Assembly: GCA_965247125.1 (NCBI GenBank)
Contig: CBDFGO010000002.1
Location: forward strand, 1,054,001-1,118,000
Reading direction: 5' to 3'
DNA length: 64,000 nt
DNA from: CALBJU01 sp965247125
GTDB taxonomy: Bacteria > Bacteroidota > Rhodothermia > Rhodothermales > UBA10348
The position numbers and the translations under genes were made by a program. The notes under the pieces are model-generated. The model was not told where the DNA came from. It did not search any database and saw only the letters and a program-made list of their open reading frames with translations. How positions within the stretch are numbered: the first letter of the stretch is position 1; each line of letters begins with the position of its first letter. Positions 7,959 to 16,942 of this stretch are shown piece after piece.

Positions 7959-8444
7959 TCACTCGTCTTTAGGCTGTTCTGTTTCAAGGGTCTCCATTCC
8001 TACAAGCCCTCGTCCTGTTTTGTTGAGGCGTCCTTCCTTCTTGAACTCGGATAATATTGCGTCCAGAATTCCATTGATGAACTTGCCGCTTCTATCTGTG
8101 CTGTAACGTTTCGCAACTTCGATAGCTTCGTTGATGGACACTTTAGGCGGAATATCTTCGAAGCAGAGCATTTCACAAATCGCCAGCCGCAACAGGAGTC
8201 TGTCTATGAGCGCAATGCGAGACAGCTCCCAGTTTTTGGTGTATCTGGTTACTATTTCGTCGGCTTCCTCCGCAATATCCTGGGTACGAATGAAGAGTTT
8301 TTGGGCGAACTCCTTAGCGACCTGATCGCTTCCAAGCTGCTCATTGATGACGGTCTGGACGACATGCTCGACATCGTCACCCCCTACGGTGAACGCATAC
8401 ATAGCCTGCATGGCTCTTTCGCGTGCTTCTCTTCTGCTACTCAT
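7959..8444 (-). CDS. nusB: transcription antitermination factor NusB
   Basis: A 161-residue all-helical RNA-binding protein. SRREARERAMQAMYA at the start and the later PPKVSINEAIEVAKRYS and FINGILDAIL segments are the NusB signatures. With NusE/S10 it binds boxA RNA and supports antitermination on rRNA operons. The C-terminal extension after GRLNK (about 25 residues, acidic) is beyond the E. coli length and probably disordered. It is transcribed divergently from comEC. Confidence 0.96.
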   Translation of the reverse strand: MSSRREARERAMQAMYAFTVGGDDVEHVVQTVINEQLGSDQVAKEFAQKLFIRTQDIAEEADEIVTRYTKNWELSRIALIDRLLLRLAICEMLCFEDIPPKVSINEAIEVAKRYSTDRSGKFINGILDAILSEFKKEGRLNKTGRGLVGMETLETEQPKDE

Positions 8445-8617
8445 CTATTCCCGACAGCGTGTCAAAAAACTTTGTTTCGCTCTGTGTAATCCAGCGGAGA
8501 CCGGGGGCTAGGATACCGCGTTGCCGGAATGATATCAACGGTTGTCACGGTTTTGTTCAAGCCTTAACACGGATTGGTTAGGCCCGATCCCCGAATGGGT
8601 CAATACGGGGCATGTTT

Positions 8618-8662
8618 ATTGGAGGAAAACATTGCGGGATAAAATTGGAGGATACCATTGCG
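8618..8662 (+). repeat. duplicated ribosome-binding and start region in front of comEC
   Basis: ATTGGAGGAAAACATTGCG (8618-8636) and ATTGGAGGATACCATTGCG (8644-8662) match at 16 of 19 positions, 26 bases apart. Each holds a strong GGAGGA site and a TTG start. The second is the comEC start at 8658. The first, TTG at 8632, opens a 13-codon reading frame in another phase that ends with TGA at 8671-8673, overlapping the comEC start. Confidence 0.6.
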
Positions 8663-10826
8663 CCCCTCCCTGATAGTACCCGCCCCGTTCGTGGCAGGTC
8701 TCATCGCAGTTTCGAGCCCGTTGGTATTCCTGGCGGCTTTGGGGGCGATAGTGATTGTTGGAGTTGCCTCTCTTCGCCCCGCAGCCATCCTTTTTCTGGC
8801 TTTTGTAGCAGGCTCCGCTTGTGGATTGAGGGGGCAGACGCTGTGGAATACCCGTCAGTTACCGGTATCCCATGCTTCCAGCGGAATTGAAGAACCGGCC
8901 TATATGTCCGGTATCGTCCTTGAAGCCCATCCGTTTGCAGACATTCTGATTGCCTCGGATATCCGGCTTCGACTCAGCCGGGCTACCAGCAGCCTCGCGA
9001 GGCATCCAGGTGATCTCATTGTGTTTCGAGGACAGGTCGCGGCGCCGGCTTTCCCTCGAAATCCCAGCGATTTCCATGAAGCACACTTTTTGAGGAATCA
9101 GGGGATCGCCGGAACGGTCCAATCAATGAGTAGCGTCATTATTGATCACCGTTCCCACCACACCGTAAATTTCGGGCGCTGGCGCCCCCAACAATGGATA
9201 GGAAGTCGTATCGACAGGTTGTTTCCCGAGCGGGCGCCGCGTGCTTTGGTCCACGCTATGATTCTTGGAGACCGTACCCATCTCGATCTCGATCTGAAAG
9301 ATTCTTTCCGACGAAGTGGCTTGGTTCATCTTCTCGCAATTTCCGGCCTGCATTTCGGATGCATCACTCTGATATTAGTCGGCCTTTTCGAATCGGTGGC
9401 CCATCGCTTACCCTCGAGTCCGTACGTCAGGAGGTGGGCATCGATCGTGCTCATTTCTATTTCGCTGACATCATTTGCATGGCTTGTCGGATACTCTGCT
9501 TCGGTTCTTCGAGGCCTGATAATGAGTGTCTTTGGGCTCGTTGCGTGGGGCTTCCGCAGAAATCAGTCTCTTTTATCTGGCCTATCGATCGCATTTGTTG
9601 TCCTTCTTGTTTTCAATCCAGATCAAATCGAACAGGTGGGATTTCAATTATCCTTTCTCGCTGTTTCTGGTATTGCAATCGGATTGAAGGCCGAAAAGCG
9701 TTTCTCCCCTACCTCTAAGGCTCGAAGGGCGATCCGCTCTGCATTCTGGATCTCGGGGTGTGCCACCGCTTTTATCGCGCCCATAGTTCTCAACTTCGCT
9801 GGATTCGTTCCCCTGATCACACTGGTGCTCAGCCCCTCTGCCATCACGGTCGCGTCGTTCGCTCTGAGTACGGCCGTCATTGCTCTAGTCGCGCCCCTGG
9901 GTGCGTCTGGGCTTGCTCTGGTATCCTCGGTGGCGTTCAATCTGTTGGAGTGGATGGTCGAAGCCTCATCCGATACGGACTTCTTTCCCGTCTGGCGTCA
10001 ACATGCTCTTGGTGTAAAGTGGGTTGTGCTTATTCCTGTCCTGTTTCTGGCGCAATTGGGATTCCAAAAGGGGCGCACGAGATCAACCCTTCTCATTATC
10101 ACTCTGTTCGTATTGGTCTGGCTTCCCTTCTCTCGCTCAAAGTCTGAGATGAACATCCTATTTCTGGATGTCGGACAGGGAGATGCGGCCATCCTGCGTT
10201 TCGCCAATGAAAATCAACTGATCGTAGATACCGGGCCTGGATCTGGAGGCGCCAGGGCGATCAGTCAGCACTTGAAAATGTCGCAACGGGGTGATGTATC
10301 GACCCTTCTCCTCACTCATGCGCACAGTGATCATATCGGGGGCCTTAAAATGTTGGTGAGCAGATCTGAGATCGACACACTTTATCACGCTGGATGGCTC
10401 GGCAGTTCAGGTCTCCATACTGCGAACATCGAGATTGCAATCCTCGGGATTGAAAACGATGAAGTGAAAACCTTACGCTGGGGCGATACCATCGACCTGG
10501 ATCCAGACACTCGAATATATATCCTTCATCCTTCTGTTCCAGGAACCGAAAACGACGATTTCATCGTTTTCCTGGTGGTGTTTGGCGAGACCAGAATCCT
10601 GTTTATGGGAGATGCTGAGAAAAAGGCTGAGCAGTTGATCCTTCGCTATTTCTCACCACTGTTGCAGGCGAATGTCGTCAAAGTCGCCCATCACGGATCG
10701 GCGACCAGCAGTACGGAAAAGTTTATCGGCAAAACTGCTCCTGACTACGCTATCGTAAGTGCGGGCCGGAACAATAGATTTTCGCATCCGGACCAAGCGA
10801 TCGTTCAAAACTGGGAAAACTCCTGA
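8658..10826 (+). CDS. comEC: DNA internalization competence protein ComEC/Rec2, with premature TGA
   Basis: An inner-membrane channel that moves single-stranded DNA into the cell during natural transformation. It has N-terminal helices and a DUF4131-type soluble domain (about 30-165), the competence domain with many helices (about 195-500; AISGLHFG near 232) and a C-terminal metallo-beta-lactamase-like domain (about 500-722) with LDVGQGDA, LTHAHSDHIGG and VAHHGSA. The start is TTG 8658 behind GGAGGA. The frame ends at TGA 10824-10826, yet the same frame continues for 29 codons to TGA 10914-10916 (ARIMQTAVDGG...IIQIRW), which is the normal ComEC C-terminus. The TGA stands where relatives have Gly in an S-G-A motif. 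A product lacking about 30 residues may still fold; readthrough or a sequence error are alternatives. Confidence 0.93.
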   Translation: MRPSLIVPAPFVAGLIAVSSPLVFLAALGAIVIVGVASLRPAAILFLAFVAGSACGLRGQTLWNTRQLPVSHASSGIEEPAYMSGIVLEAHPFADILIASDIRLRLSRATSSLARHPGDLIVFRGQVAAPAFPRNPSDFHEAHFLRNQGIAGTVQSMSSVIIDHRSHHTVNFGRWRPQQWIGSRIDRLFPERAPRALVHAMILGDRTHLDLDLKDSFRRSGLVHLLAISGLHFGCITLILVGLFESVAHRLPSSPYVRRWASIVLISISLTSFAWLVGYSASVLRGLIMSVFGLVAWGFRRNQSLLSGLSIAFVVLLVFNPDQIEQVGFQLSFLAVSGIAIGLKAEKRFSPTSKARRAIRSAFWISGCATAFIAPIVLNFAGFVPLITLVLSPSAITVASFALSTAVIALVAPLGASGLALVSSVAFNLLEWMVEASSDTDFFPVWRQHALGVKWVVLIPVLFLAQLGFQKGRTRSTLLIITLFVLVWLPFSRSKSEMNILFLDVGQGDAAILRFANENQLIVDTGPGSGGARAISQHLKMSQRGDVSTLLLTHAHSDHIGGLKMLVSRSEIDTLYHAGWLGSSGLHTANIEIAILGIENDEVKTLRWGDTIDLDPDTRIYILHPSVPGTENDDFIVFLVVFGETRILFMGDAEKKAEQLILRYFSPLLQANVVKVAHHGSATSSTEKFIGKTAPDYAIVSAGRNNRFSHPDQAIVQNWENS

Positions 10827-10909
10827 GCTCGGATAATGCAGACCGCTGTCGATGGGGGCCTGCTATTTAGCAGCGACGGTAAAAATATCATTCAGATCCG
10901 TTGGGCACC

Positions 10910-11748
10910 TCAGTGATCGATGAAGACTGGAATACGGTCATTTTCCGTGATCGCAACCGTCGTGGAACTAAGTTTATAGCCCATGATGCCCTTGCTGGTA
11001 TGCGATCCGGCCACGATAAGATCGGAATTCCCATTTTTAGCCTGCTCAATGATGCAATTGGCGGGATCTGAATCAATCATACTCACCACGCGCGACGCAA
11101 AGTTGTGAGACTCCAAATAAGCCCTGGTCAGTTCCATGTGTAACTCGGCGTCGACGTCATCTTTCGAGTGTACATGTAATATCTCGATTTCAATATCGGA
11201 GCCAAACGGTGCCATCTGAATGAAGCGACGAATGGCCCTCGATGAAGAATTTTCTCCATCTGTGGCATAGAGAACCTTTTTTCCTCCCTGTACTGAGCAG
11301 GTACAATGAGGCTCGGACCGATCGTGTTATGAAAGACTCCCGCTAACGTGTTGGTTCGCTGTTTTGGATGACTGTAAAAGAAGTGAGGATCAGATCCCAT
11401 GACCAACAGGTCGTGGTACTTCATGTCTTCCACAATTCGCTGAAAAGGGACTCCCTCTTCCATCATTTCAATGTGATCAACACCCGATCCTTCAACATTC
11501 ATCTCAAAATCGTTAATCAGTTTGCGAGCATGCTCGCGGGTCTCCTGAGTGAGATTTTCTCTCAACTTTTCCGCGTAATACATCGACCCAATTCCGCCAC
11601 CCCGAGAACTTGATTCTATGTGCTCTGTGTCGACGACGGCCAATCCTGTAATTCTGGCGCCCGTGGCCCTAGCAATGTGTATAGCAAATTGTGTCCCTAC
11701 CAGAGAATCCGTGCCTGGGTCGAGAGCTACGAGAATGCGTTTAATCAT
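10910..11748 (-). pseudogene. two-domain universal stress protein, split by a frameshift
   Basis: The first UspA domain starts at ATG 11748 (IKRILVALDPGTDSL) and runs in frame to TAPSLIVPAQYREE-type sequence; its frame then drifts into nonsense ending at 11128. The second UspA domain is in the -1 frame: KVLYATDGENSSSRAI follows directly after the A6 run (T6 at 11277-11282) and continues to the stop at 10910, ending with a nucleotide-binding-type pattern DLIVAGSHTSKG near the C-terminus. One missing A in the run would restore a single protein of about 279 residues. USPs bind ATP or dimerise and help survival under stress. The last three bases overlap the extended comEC end in convergent orientation, supporting both frames. 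A sequencing error at the homopolymer, a real mutation or -1 slippage are all possible. Confidence 0.8.
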
Positions 11749-12260
11749 GATAGAAATAGGAAAGATGGACCTGATTCTTGAAGAAAGGTAAACGATGTCT
11801 GGTAGTGCGACAACGTTTCTCAATGACTGCGAGCTGGATTACATGAAAATACACACTCATCAACAGCTTCTTATAGTTATAAAAGAGAATATATATTTAG
11901 TAGTCATTCGTAGTAGGGGCTGTGGATTCGTTCAAAATCAAATTGTCAACGACACTTGATGGCTAACTGTGGGCAATAGTGTTAGATGTTTTCCCCACAA
12001 TAGACCATTCAATATCGAAGGAGAGAGACCATTCATTTATCGTTCTTTGGTCTTCTGAACATATCCACAGGTATTAACACCAAATATGTTGAAAACCACA
12101 GAAAGAAAGTCAACCATCAGGGGCATGTGTGAGAGTTGTGGAGGATGGGTGTCCAACTGAATCGTTCTCCACACGACTCCACACCCGGTATTTTTCCTAA
12201 CAGTCCGTGACGGTTTACAAACGGATTGTCAACAGGACTACATGGTCAACTTGAGTCACC
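11749..12260. other. gene-free region with DnaA-box cluster: candidate chromosomal origin
   Basis: No gene is supported in this 512-base gap between the usp and pgi genes. It holds an AT-rich tract at about 11870-11900 and, after it, at least seven sites ending in (T/C)CCACA on either strand: 11921-11929(-), 11968-11976(-), 11991-11999(+), 12061-12069(+, ATATCCACA), 12137-12145(-), 12165-12173(+, TTCTCCACA) and 12175-12183(+). Two are one base from the TTATCCACA consensus. ATTGTCAAC also occurs twice (about 11942 and 12225). By chance one would expect well under one such hexamer in 260 bases. This arrangement fits an oriC (DUE plus DnaA boxes); a secondary DnaA-titration site is an alternative. 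dnaA itself is not nearby, which is common outside Proteobacteria and Firmicutes. Confidence 0.6.
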
Positions 12261-13565
12261 CTATGAGTCACTCCGTGCTCCCAGGACGCTGAACATTTCA
12301 GATTTATAGGCCTCCACACCAGGCTGATCAAACGGATTAATACCAAGCAGGTATCCGCCAATGGAAACGGCGTGTTCAAAGAAATAGATCAATCTGCCTA
12401 GATTTTCTTCCGTGAGACCATCCATCGATATAACATGAACAGGTACGCCTCCTGATAAATGAGCTCTGATCGTGCCCAGGAAGGCCGCATGTGCAATGCT
12501 CTTCAATGATTTTCCGGCGACATAATCCAGACCGTCCAGCGAACTGTTTTCGTCTGGAACTTCAATGGAGGGGCGATCGGCGCCAATCATCAAAAAAGTC
12601 TCGATGATATTGCGCCGACCGGATTGCAGGTACTGGCCGAGAGAATGGAGATCACCGGAATACGTACAGGTCGTGGGGAAAAGCCCCTTCAAATTTTTGC
12701 CCTCACTTTCGGCAAAGAGCTGCTGCCACCAGGACCCGATTCCACCCAGTTTCGGCTCGAAGACGGATAATATTTCGGCAGTGTATCCCGATTCATGCAG
12801 CGCGTAGCGACTCATGGCGTAGGCTACGGCAGGGTTTTCTTCGGGTGAAGTGAGTTCCGCCATCATGGCTACGGATCCGTAGAAAAGCGACCGGACGTCG
12901 AACCCCGCCACAGCGATGGGAAAGAGTCCCGCGGGGGTGAGAACAGAGAAGCGACCGCCGATGTCTGCCGGAATGTCGAACGTCCTGTACTCTTTTTGCT
13001 GGGCCAGTTCTCTAAGCGAACCCCCATCCGGATCTGTCGTGACGATGATGCGGCGGTTGCAATCGACGAAGTGGTCCTCCATCCACTTCCTGATAATGCG
13101 AAAAGCTATGGCAGGCTCAAGGGTGGATCCGCTTTTCGAAATAACGTTTACGAAGACAGACTTGCCCTCCAGCGAGTCCAGAAGTTCTTGCAGATAAGAC
13201 CCCGAAAGATGGTGCCCGGCGAAAACGATCCGAGGGGCCGTGTGTGCATCGTCGTCACCAACATGATCTAAAGAGAAATACGGAGAAAGTGCACGGATGA
13301 CGGCTTTCGCACCCAGATAAGATCCGCCGATCCCAATACAAATCAACACGTCTGCACGTTCGCGAATCTCACGACTTACAGTGGTGATTTCTTCCAGCAA
13401 AGCGTCGTTTGGATCCTGCAAAATGCGTCGCCAACCGAGCCATTCACTTCCCGCACCGGTTCCCTCCAGGAGGGCCCGGTGAGCAGCATACGCGCGAAGA
13501 GTCAACCCGCTTCCTACATGAGAATCGATGAATGCATCTGAAGGGCTGAAGTCAAACTCTATCAT
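12261..13565 (-). CDS. pgi: glucose-6-phosphate isomerase
   Basis: A cytoplasmic 434-residue enzyme that interconverts glucose 6-phosphate and fructose 6-phosphate in glycolysis and gluconeogenesis. The sugar-phosphate binding (SIS) domains are visible: GIGGSYLGAKAV near residue 78 and SKSGSTLEPAIAF near 142, then the PGI signature around DIGGRFSVLTPAG and the base-carrying QQLFAESEGKNLKG segment. Its length matches the short bacterial/Bacillus-type PGI rather than the 550-residue E. coli type. The gene is divergent from moeA, with 80 bases between, and its 3' end borders the candidate origin. Confidence 0.96.
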   Translation of the reverse strand: MIEFDFSPSDAFIDSHVGSGLTLRAYAAHRALLEGTGAGSEWLGWRRILQDPNDALLEEITTVSREIRERADVLICIGIGGSYLGAKAVIRALSPYFSLDHVGDDDAHTAPRIVFAGHHLSGSYLQELLDSLEGKSVFVNVISKSGSTLEPAIAFRIIRKWMEDHFVDCNRRIIVTTDPDGGSLRELAQQKEYRTFDIPADIGGRFSVLTPAGLFPIAVAGFDVRSLFYGSVAMMAELTSPEENPAVAYAMSRYALHESGYTAEILSVFEPKLGGIGSWWQQLFAESEGKNLKGLFPTTCTYSGDLHSLGQYLQSGRRNIIETFLMIGADRPSIEVPDENSSLDGLDYVAGKSLKSIAHAAFLGTIRAHLSGGVPVHVISMDGLTEENLGRLIYFFEHAVSIGGYLLGINPFDQPGVEAYKSEMFSVLGARSDS

Positions 13566-13645
13566 GGAACGGCCGGGTCTAAAAACGGCGAAAACGGTTG
13601 ATGGCTATCTTGTCTGCCCAAACTTAATGACGCAGATGCTCTGAT

Positions 13646-14866
13646 ATGCGAACATTCATTTCATTTGAAGATGCGCTCAACATGGTTCTGGCGTCTGGAA
13701 CCAAGGCAGAAACGGAGCACATTGCTCTTTCGATGGCATTGGGGCGAACGCTGTCCGAACCGATTGTGAGCCCACTGAACCTTCCGCCTTTTAGGAGCTC
13801 CGCGATGGATGGATTCGCGGTCATTGCCTCAGATCTGGTCAATGAAGGAGCCGTGCTGAAGGTGATTGAACATATTAAGGCTGGAGACAATCCACAGCGT
13901 ACAATCGAGTCGGGCACATGTGCAAAAATAATGACAGGGGCTCTCTTTCCCGATGGCGCCGACGCTGTTGCCCCTGTAGAGTGGGTCCTCAACGAGGAGG
14001 AAGCCGGTGTTTCGTTTTTGCGGGCGCCGCGGGCTGGCCAGCACGTGAGGCCAGCGGCAGAGGATGTGCGTGAGGGCGACACCGTGTTTAAGGGCGGAGA
14101 GGTCATTACACCACCAATTACAGGGATGCTCGCTTCACTCGGCCTCGATCCGGTTCCGGTCGTGCGGCGCCCCAGAGTGGCCGTCATTTCAACCGGAGAT
14201 GAAATAGTCCCTCCTGATATTCAACCAGGGCCAGCTCAGATACGAAATTCGAACGGCCCGGCATTAAGGAGTCAGGTTTTGGCGGCCGGGGGCGATTGCG
14301 ATAGATACGAGCACGCTGCAGATGACCCGGCAGCAATCAGTTCGGTCATCGAATCCAACAGATCGGCGGATTTGCTGATTTTTTCGGGCGGAGTCTCAAT
14401 GGGCGACCACGACTATGTTAAAAAGGTCTTGATTGATCTGGGAGGTGAGATGCTGTTCTGGAAAGTTCGTCAACGCCCCGGAAAACCACTGGCTTTTGGA
14501 ACCCTCGGAAACGCCGTGTTCTTAGGACTCCCCGGAAATCCAGTTTCATCGGCAATGTGTTTTGCCATCTATGCCCGCCCGCTGATTCACAAAATGCTTG
14601 GACGGGAACGGGTAGGCGGCCGGAAACTTTCAGCGATCTTGCAACATGATGTGATGAAGGTAGCGGACCTGCACCATTTTTCGAGGGGAGTTGCGGCCGT
14701 AGGAGCGGATTGCGGAGTTAGCGTTTCAGAAGCGGGTTCGCAGGGCTCAAATCTCTTCAGTTCAGTAGTCAGGGCGAACTGTATCATTCACCTCCCAGAC
14801 GGCGAGACCATGGTACGAGAAGGTTCACCGGTATCTATTGAGCTCCTTCCCTGGGCGAACCTGTAA
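13646..14866 (+). CDS. moeA: molybdopterin molybdenumtransferase MoeA
   Basis: A 406-residue enzyme that inserts molybdate into adenylylated molybdopterin, the last step of Mo-cofactor synthesis. The domain I-II start (SFEDALNMVL, then PLNLPPFRSSAMDGFAV near 50), the MoCF domain (STGDEIVPP near 188 and FSGGVSMGDHDYV near 248) and PGNPVSSAMCF near 293 are all present. It is isolated from other cofactor genes here, but MobA and a molybdenum oxidoreductase lie 20 kb downstream, so it probably supplies that enzyme. Its last 32 bases overlap the 3' end of the convergent gntR-type gene. Confidence 0.96.
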   Translation: MRTFISFEDALNMVLASGTKAETEHIALSMALGRTLSEPIVSPLNLPPFRSSAMDGFAVIASDLVNEGAVLKVIEHIKAGDNPQRTIESGTCAKIMTGALFPDGADAVAPVEWVLNEEEAGVSFLRAPRAGQHVRPAAEDVREGDTVFKGGEVITPPITGMLASLGLDPVPVVRRPRVAVISTGDEIVPPDIQPGPAQIRNSNGPALRSQVLAAGGDCDRYEHAADDPAAISSVIESNRSADLLIFSGGVSMGDHDYVKKVLIDLGGEMLFWKVRQRPGKPLAFGTLGNAVFLGLPGNPVSSAMCFAIYARPLIHKMLGRERVGGRKLSAILQHDVMKVADLHHFSRGVAAVGADCGVSVSEAGSQGSNLFSSVVRANCIIHLPDGETMVREGSPVSIELLPWANL

Positions 14867-15650
14867 GGTCACTGAATATCGGCCCGAAACTTCTTGTGGG
14901 TGTAGCCTTCTCTCCAGAGCTGCATTTACCCAGATCAAGTTCTAGTTCATACTGGGTCCGATCTGATCTGCAGAACCGTTGCTGAAAACAGATCTGCTGT
15001 CCAGTTTCTGTGGAGGATGAATGCTCGATCAGCAGCAACGCTCTTCCCCACGGCACATCGAGATGCTGAGCAACATCGTTGGGAGCATTAACGGCTTCCA
15101 GACGAAAGCGGCCGCTGCAAACCGAAATGTCGTACGCATTCTCCATGATGGCATAAATAGAGGCCTTGCTCAAATCGTGCTTTTCCAACAGGTGAGCATA
15201 AAAAAGAGGAAGCCAGATTCGATCAAAAACGACCTCTTGTCCGTTTCCCCGCTGGAGTCTGTCAATCCGAAAGACCGTGGCGCCCTCGTGAGCCCCGAGG
15301 GCGGATGCAACCCGAGCGGCCGCTTCTTCAGATTGTTCGTGAAGGATCTCCGACTGCGGTAGCACCCCGGCGGCCTCCATCTGCTCGATAAAACCCGAAA
15401 GCCTGCTTCTCCTGCCTGCAGCACATGAACTAGCCACAAATGAGCCGAGACCCTGGCGGCGATAAATAATTCCTTCAGACTCGAGCGTCTGTAGAGCTCG
15501 GCGAATCGTTATTCGACTGACACTGAACTGAGCCCCCAACTGATTTTCGGAGGGAAGACGGTCATTTTCACTGAAACCACCAGCTTCTATTTGATCACGT
15601 ATCCAGGAGCTGACACGCTCGTGTCTGGATTGGGCTTGTGCTGTAGCCAT
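14835..15650 (-). CDS. GntR/HutC-family transcriptional regulator with UTRA domain
   Basis: A 271-residue DNA-binding protein. Residues about 10-75 form the winged helix of GntR regulators (RLPSENQLGAQFSVSRITIRRAL, with PSE and the recognition helix SRITIRRAL). Residues about 95-240 match the UTRA ligand-binding domain of the HutC subfamily (R-I-D-R-L-Q-R-G-N-G near 128, then FDRIWLP). The effector cannot be told from sequence; HutC-type proteins bind small metabolites such as sugars, amino acids or fatty acids. A perfect 7-bp palindrome at 15731-15748, 81 bases upstream of the start, suggests autoregulation. No catabolic operon is adjacent, so the targets probably lie elsewhere. Confidence 0.92.
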   Translation of the reverse strand: MATAQAQSRHERVSSWIRDQIEAGGFSENDRLPSENQLGAQFSVSRITIRRALQTLESEGIIYRRQGLGSFVASSCAAGRRSRLSGFIEQMEAAGVLPQSEILHEQSEEAAARVASALGAHEGATVFRIDRLQRGNGQEVVFDRIWLPLFYAHLLEKHDLSKASIYAIMENAYDISVCSGRFRLEAVNAPNDVAQHLDVPWGRALLLIEHSSSTETGQQICFQQRFCRSDRTQYELELDLGKCSSGEKATPTRSFGPIFSDLTGSPREGAQ

Positions 15651-15730
15651 TGTTTGGGGGGTCTGGTGTGACGAGGCTGGATAACGGCAAATATCCGACT
15701 CCGTATGAAGAGAAACAGATTTGCTTGTAA

Positions 15731-15748
15731 TACATGTTATGACATGTA
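15731..15748. promoter_or_regulatory. palindromic operator candidate upstream of the GntR gene
   Basis: TACATGT-TATG-ACATGTA is a perfect inverted repeat with 7-bp arms and a 4-base spacer. It sits in the only gap upstream of the GntR-family gene. Dyads of this size are the usual binding sites of dimeric GntR regulators. A weak GATATTTG promoter-like box lies nearby at 15695-15688 on the minus strand. Confidence 0.55.
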
Positions 15749-15817
15749 GGCATCAGATGCCAGTCAGTCACCACCAAAAATCTCCACAAACGGACGACTC
15801 GAACCTCCTTTTATCGA

Positions 15818-16939
15818 TCACGCCAGGGGAAGAAGGACGCTCACGACGATTCCAGTGTCTGAATCGGACGTGACACCAATCGAACCGCCATGGGCCAGGG
15901 TGACCAGGCGTGCGTAAGAGGTACCGAGGCCGGTTCCCTCTTGTCCTGATTTCGTAGAATTGAACTTGTCGAAGAAAGTGACCAGGCGCTCAGCTGTAAG
16001 AGGCACAACACCGTTCTGGACTCTGATGAGAACCGATTCACCAGCGGGTTCACAAACCACGTCGACCCGGCGTTCACTCTCACCCAGCCCCGCGACATGT
16101 TCTGCCGCGTTCTTGATCAGGTTCTTGAAAACACCCGGTAAAAAACGAACATCAGCCATGATACTCGAGCCGAGACCCTCGCCCGAGAGGGTGATTGTAA
16201 CGAGGTCTTGATGGGAGACCGACACGTCCCGGACCACATCTTTCAGAAGATCCTGAAGGGTCACCTCTCTCACTTCCAGCTGATGGACCCCTCGCTCGAT
16301 ATCCTGCAGTTTTTTCATCTCATCCAGCATGGATTTCATCGAAGACGCTCCGGACTCGATGGCACCAAGCCAGCCAAGCTGTCGCTCGTCGAGTTGGTCA
16401 GCAAGCTGGGTGCGAAGCAGATCTGTGTAGCCGGCGATGGGGTTGATCACATTATTAAGTTCGTGTCTCAGGAAGGCATCTTGTTCGCGATGAAGTCGCT
16501 CGATCTGGCCCAGAGCGCTAGAGAGCTCGTCCACACGGACGGCAAGTTCGCGCCGCAAGCGGTTCATAGTGACGTGAGTGCCAACCCGTTCCAACAACTC
16601 GGCTGAACGGAACGGCTTGGTGACGTAGTCGACCGCTCCCAGCTCAAATCCTCTCACAACATCTTCGGTCTCAACTTTGGCAGTCAGAAATATGACAGGT
16701 ATTTCCGCAGTAGCGGCATTGGCCTTGAGGCGCTTGCAGACCTCAAAACCGTCCATGTCCGGCATAATAACGTCGAGCAGTACCAGATCCGGCGCGACAC
16801 GGTCCAACGAATCGAGCGCCGCTTGTCCGCTGGACGCAGCGTTGACGTCGTAACCACCGTCACGAAGCATTCCGCCCAGTACCTGAATGTTTTCAGGTGT
16901 GTCGTCCACGATGAGGATGTGTCCACTTCGTTCGCTCAT
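15818..16939 (-). CDS. response regulator fused to histidine kinase (REC-HisKA-HATPase)
   Basis: A 373-residue cytoplasmic protein with the receiver first. REC spans about 7-125: acidic pair D12/D13, phospho-acceptor D56 (LVLLDVIMP) and K108. A short coiled coil (about 125-150) leads to the kinase core with the H-box FLRHELNNVINP (H159), and an HATPase domain (about 225-370) with a GTGLGTSYARLV G2 box. Such REC-first kinases usually take phosphate from an upstream hybrid kinase and pass it on or sense it. It starts three bases after the stop of the large hybrid kinase, so the two form one operon and probably one relay. Confidence 0.9.
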   Translation of the reverse strand: MSERSGHILIVDDTPENIQVLGGMLRDGGYDVNAASSGQAALDSLDRVAPDLVLLDVIMPDMDGFEVCKRLKANAATAEIPVIFLTAKVETEDVVRGFELGAVDYVTKPFRSAELLERVGTHVTMNRLRRELAVRVDELSSALGQIERLHREQDAFLRHELNNVINPIAGYTDLLRTQLADQLDERQLGWLGAIESGASSMKSMLDEMKKLQDIERGVHQLEVREVTLQDLLKDVVRDVSVSHQDLVTITLSGEGLGSSIMADVRFLPGVFKNLIKNAAEHVAGLGESERRVDVVCEPAGESVLIRVQNGVVPLTAERLVTFFDKFNSTKSGQEGTGLGTSYARLVTLAHGGSIGVTSDSDTGIVVSVLLPLA

Positions 16940-16942
16940 GAA

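Noticed and set aside
11275..11285. Programmed -1 frameshift in the usp gene as the main explanation
   Set aside because: The heptamer is not in the correct phase for a classic X XXY YYZ slip (the A-site codon is AGG) and no downstream stimulatory hairpin is evident; a homopolymer error or mutation is simpler.
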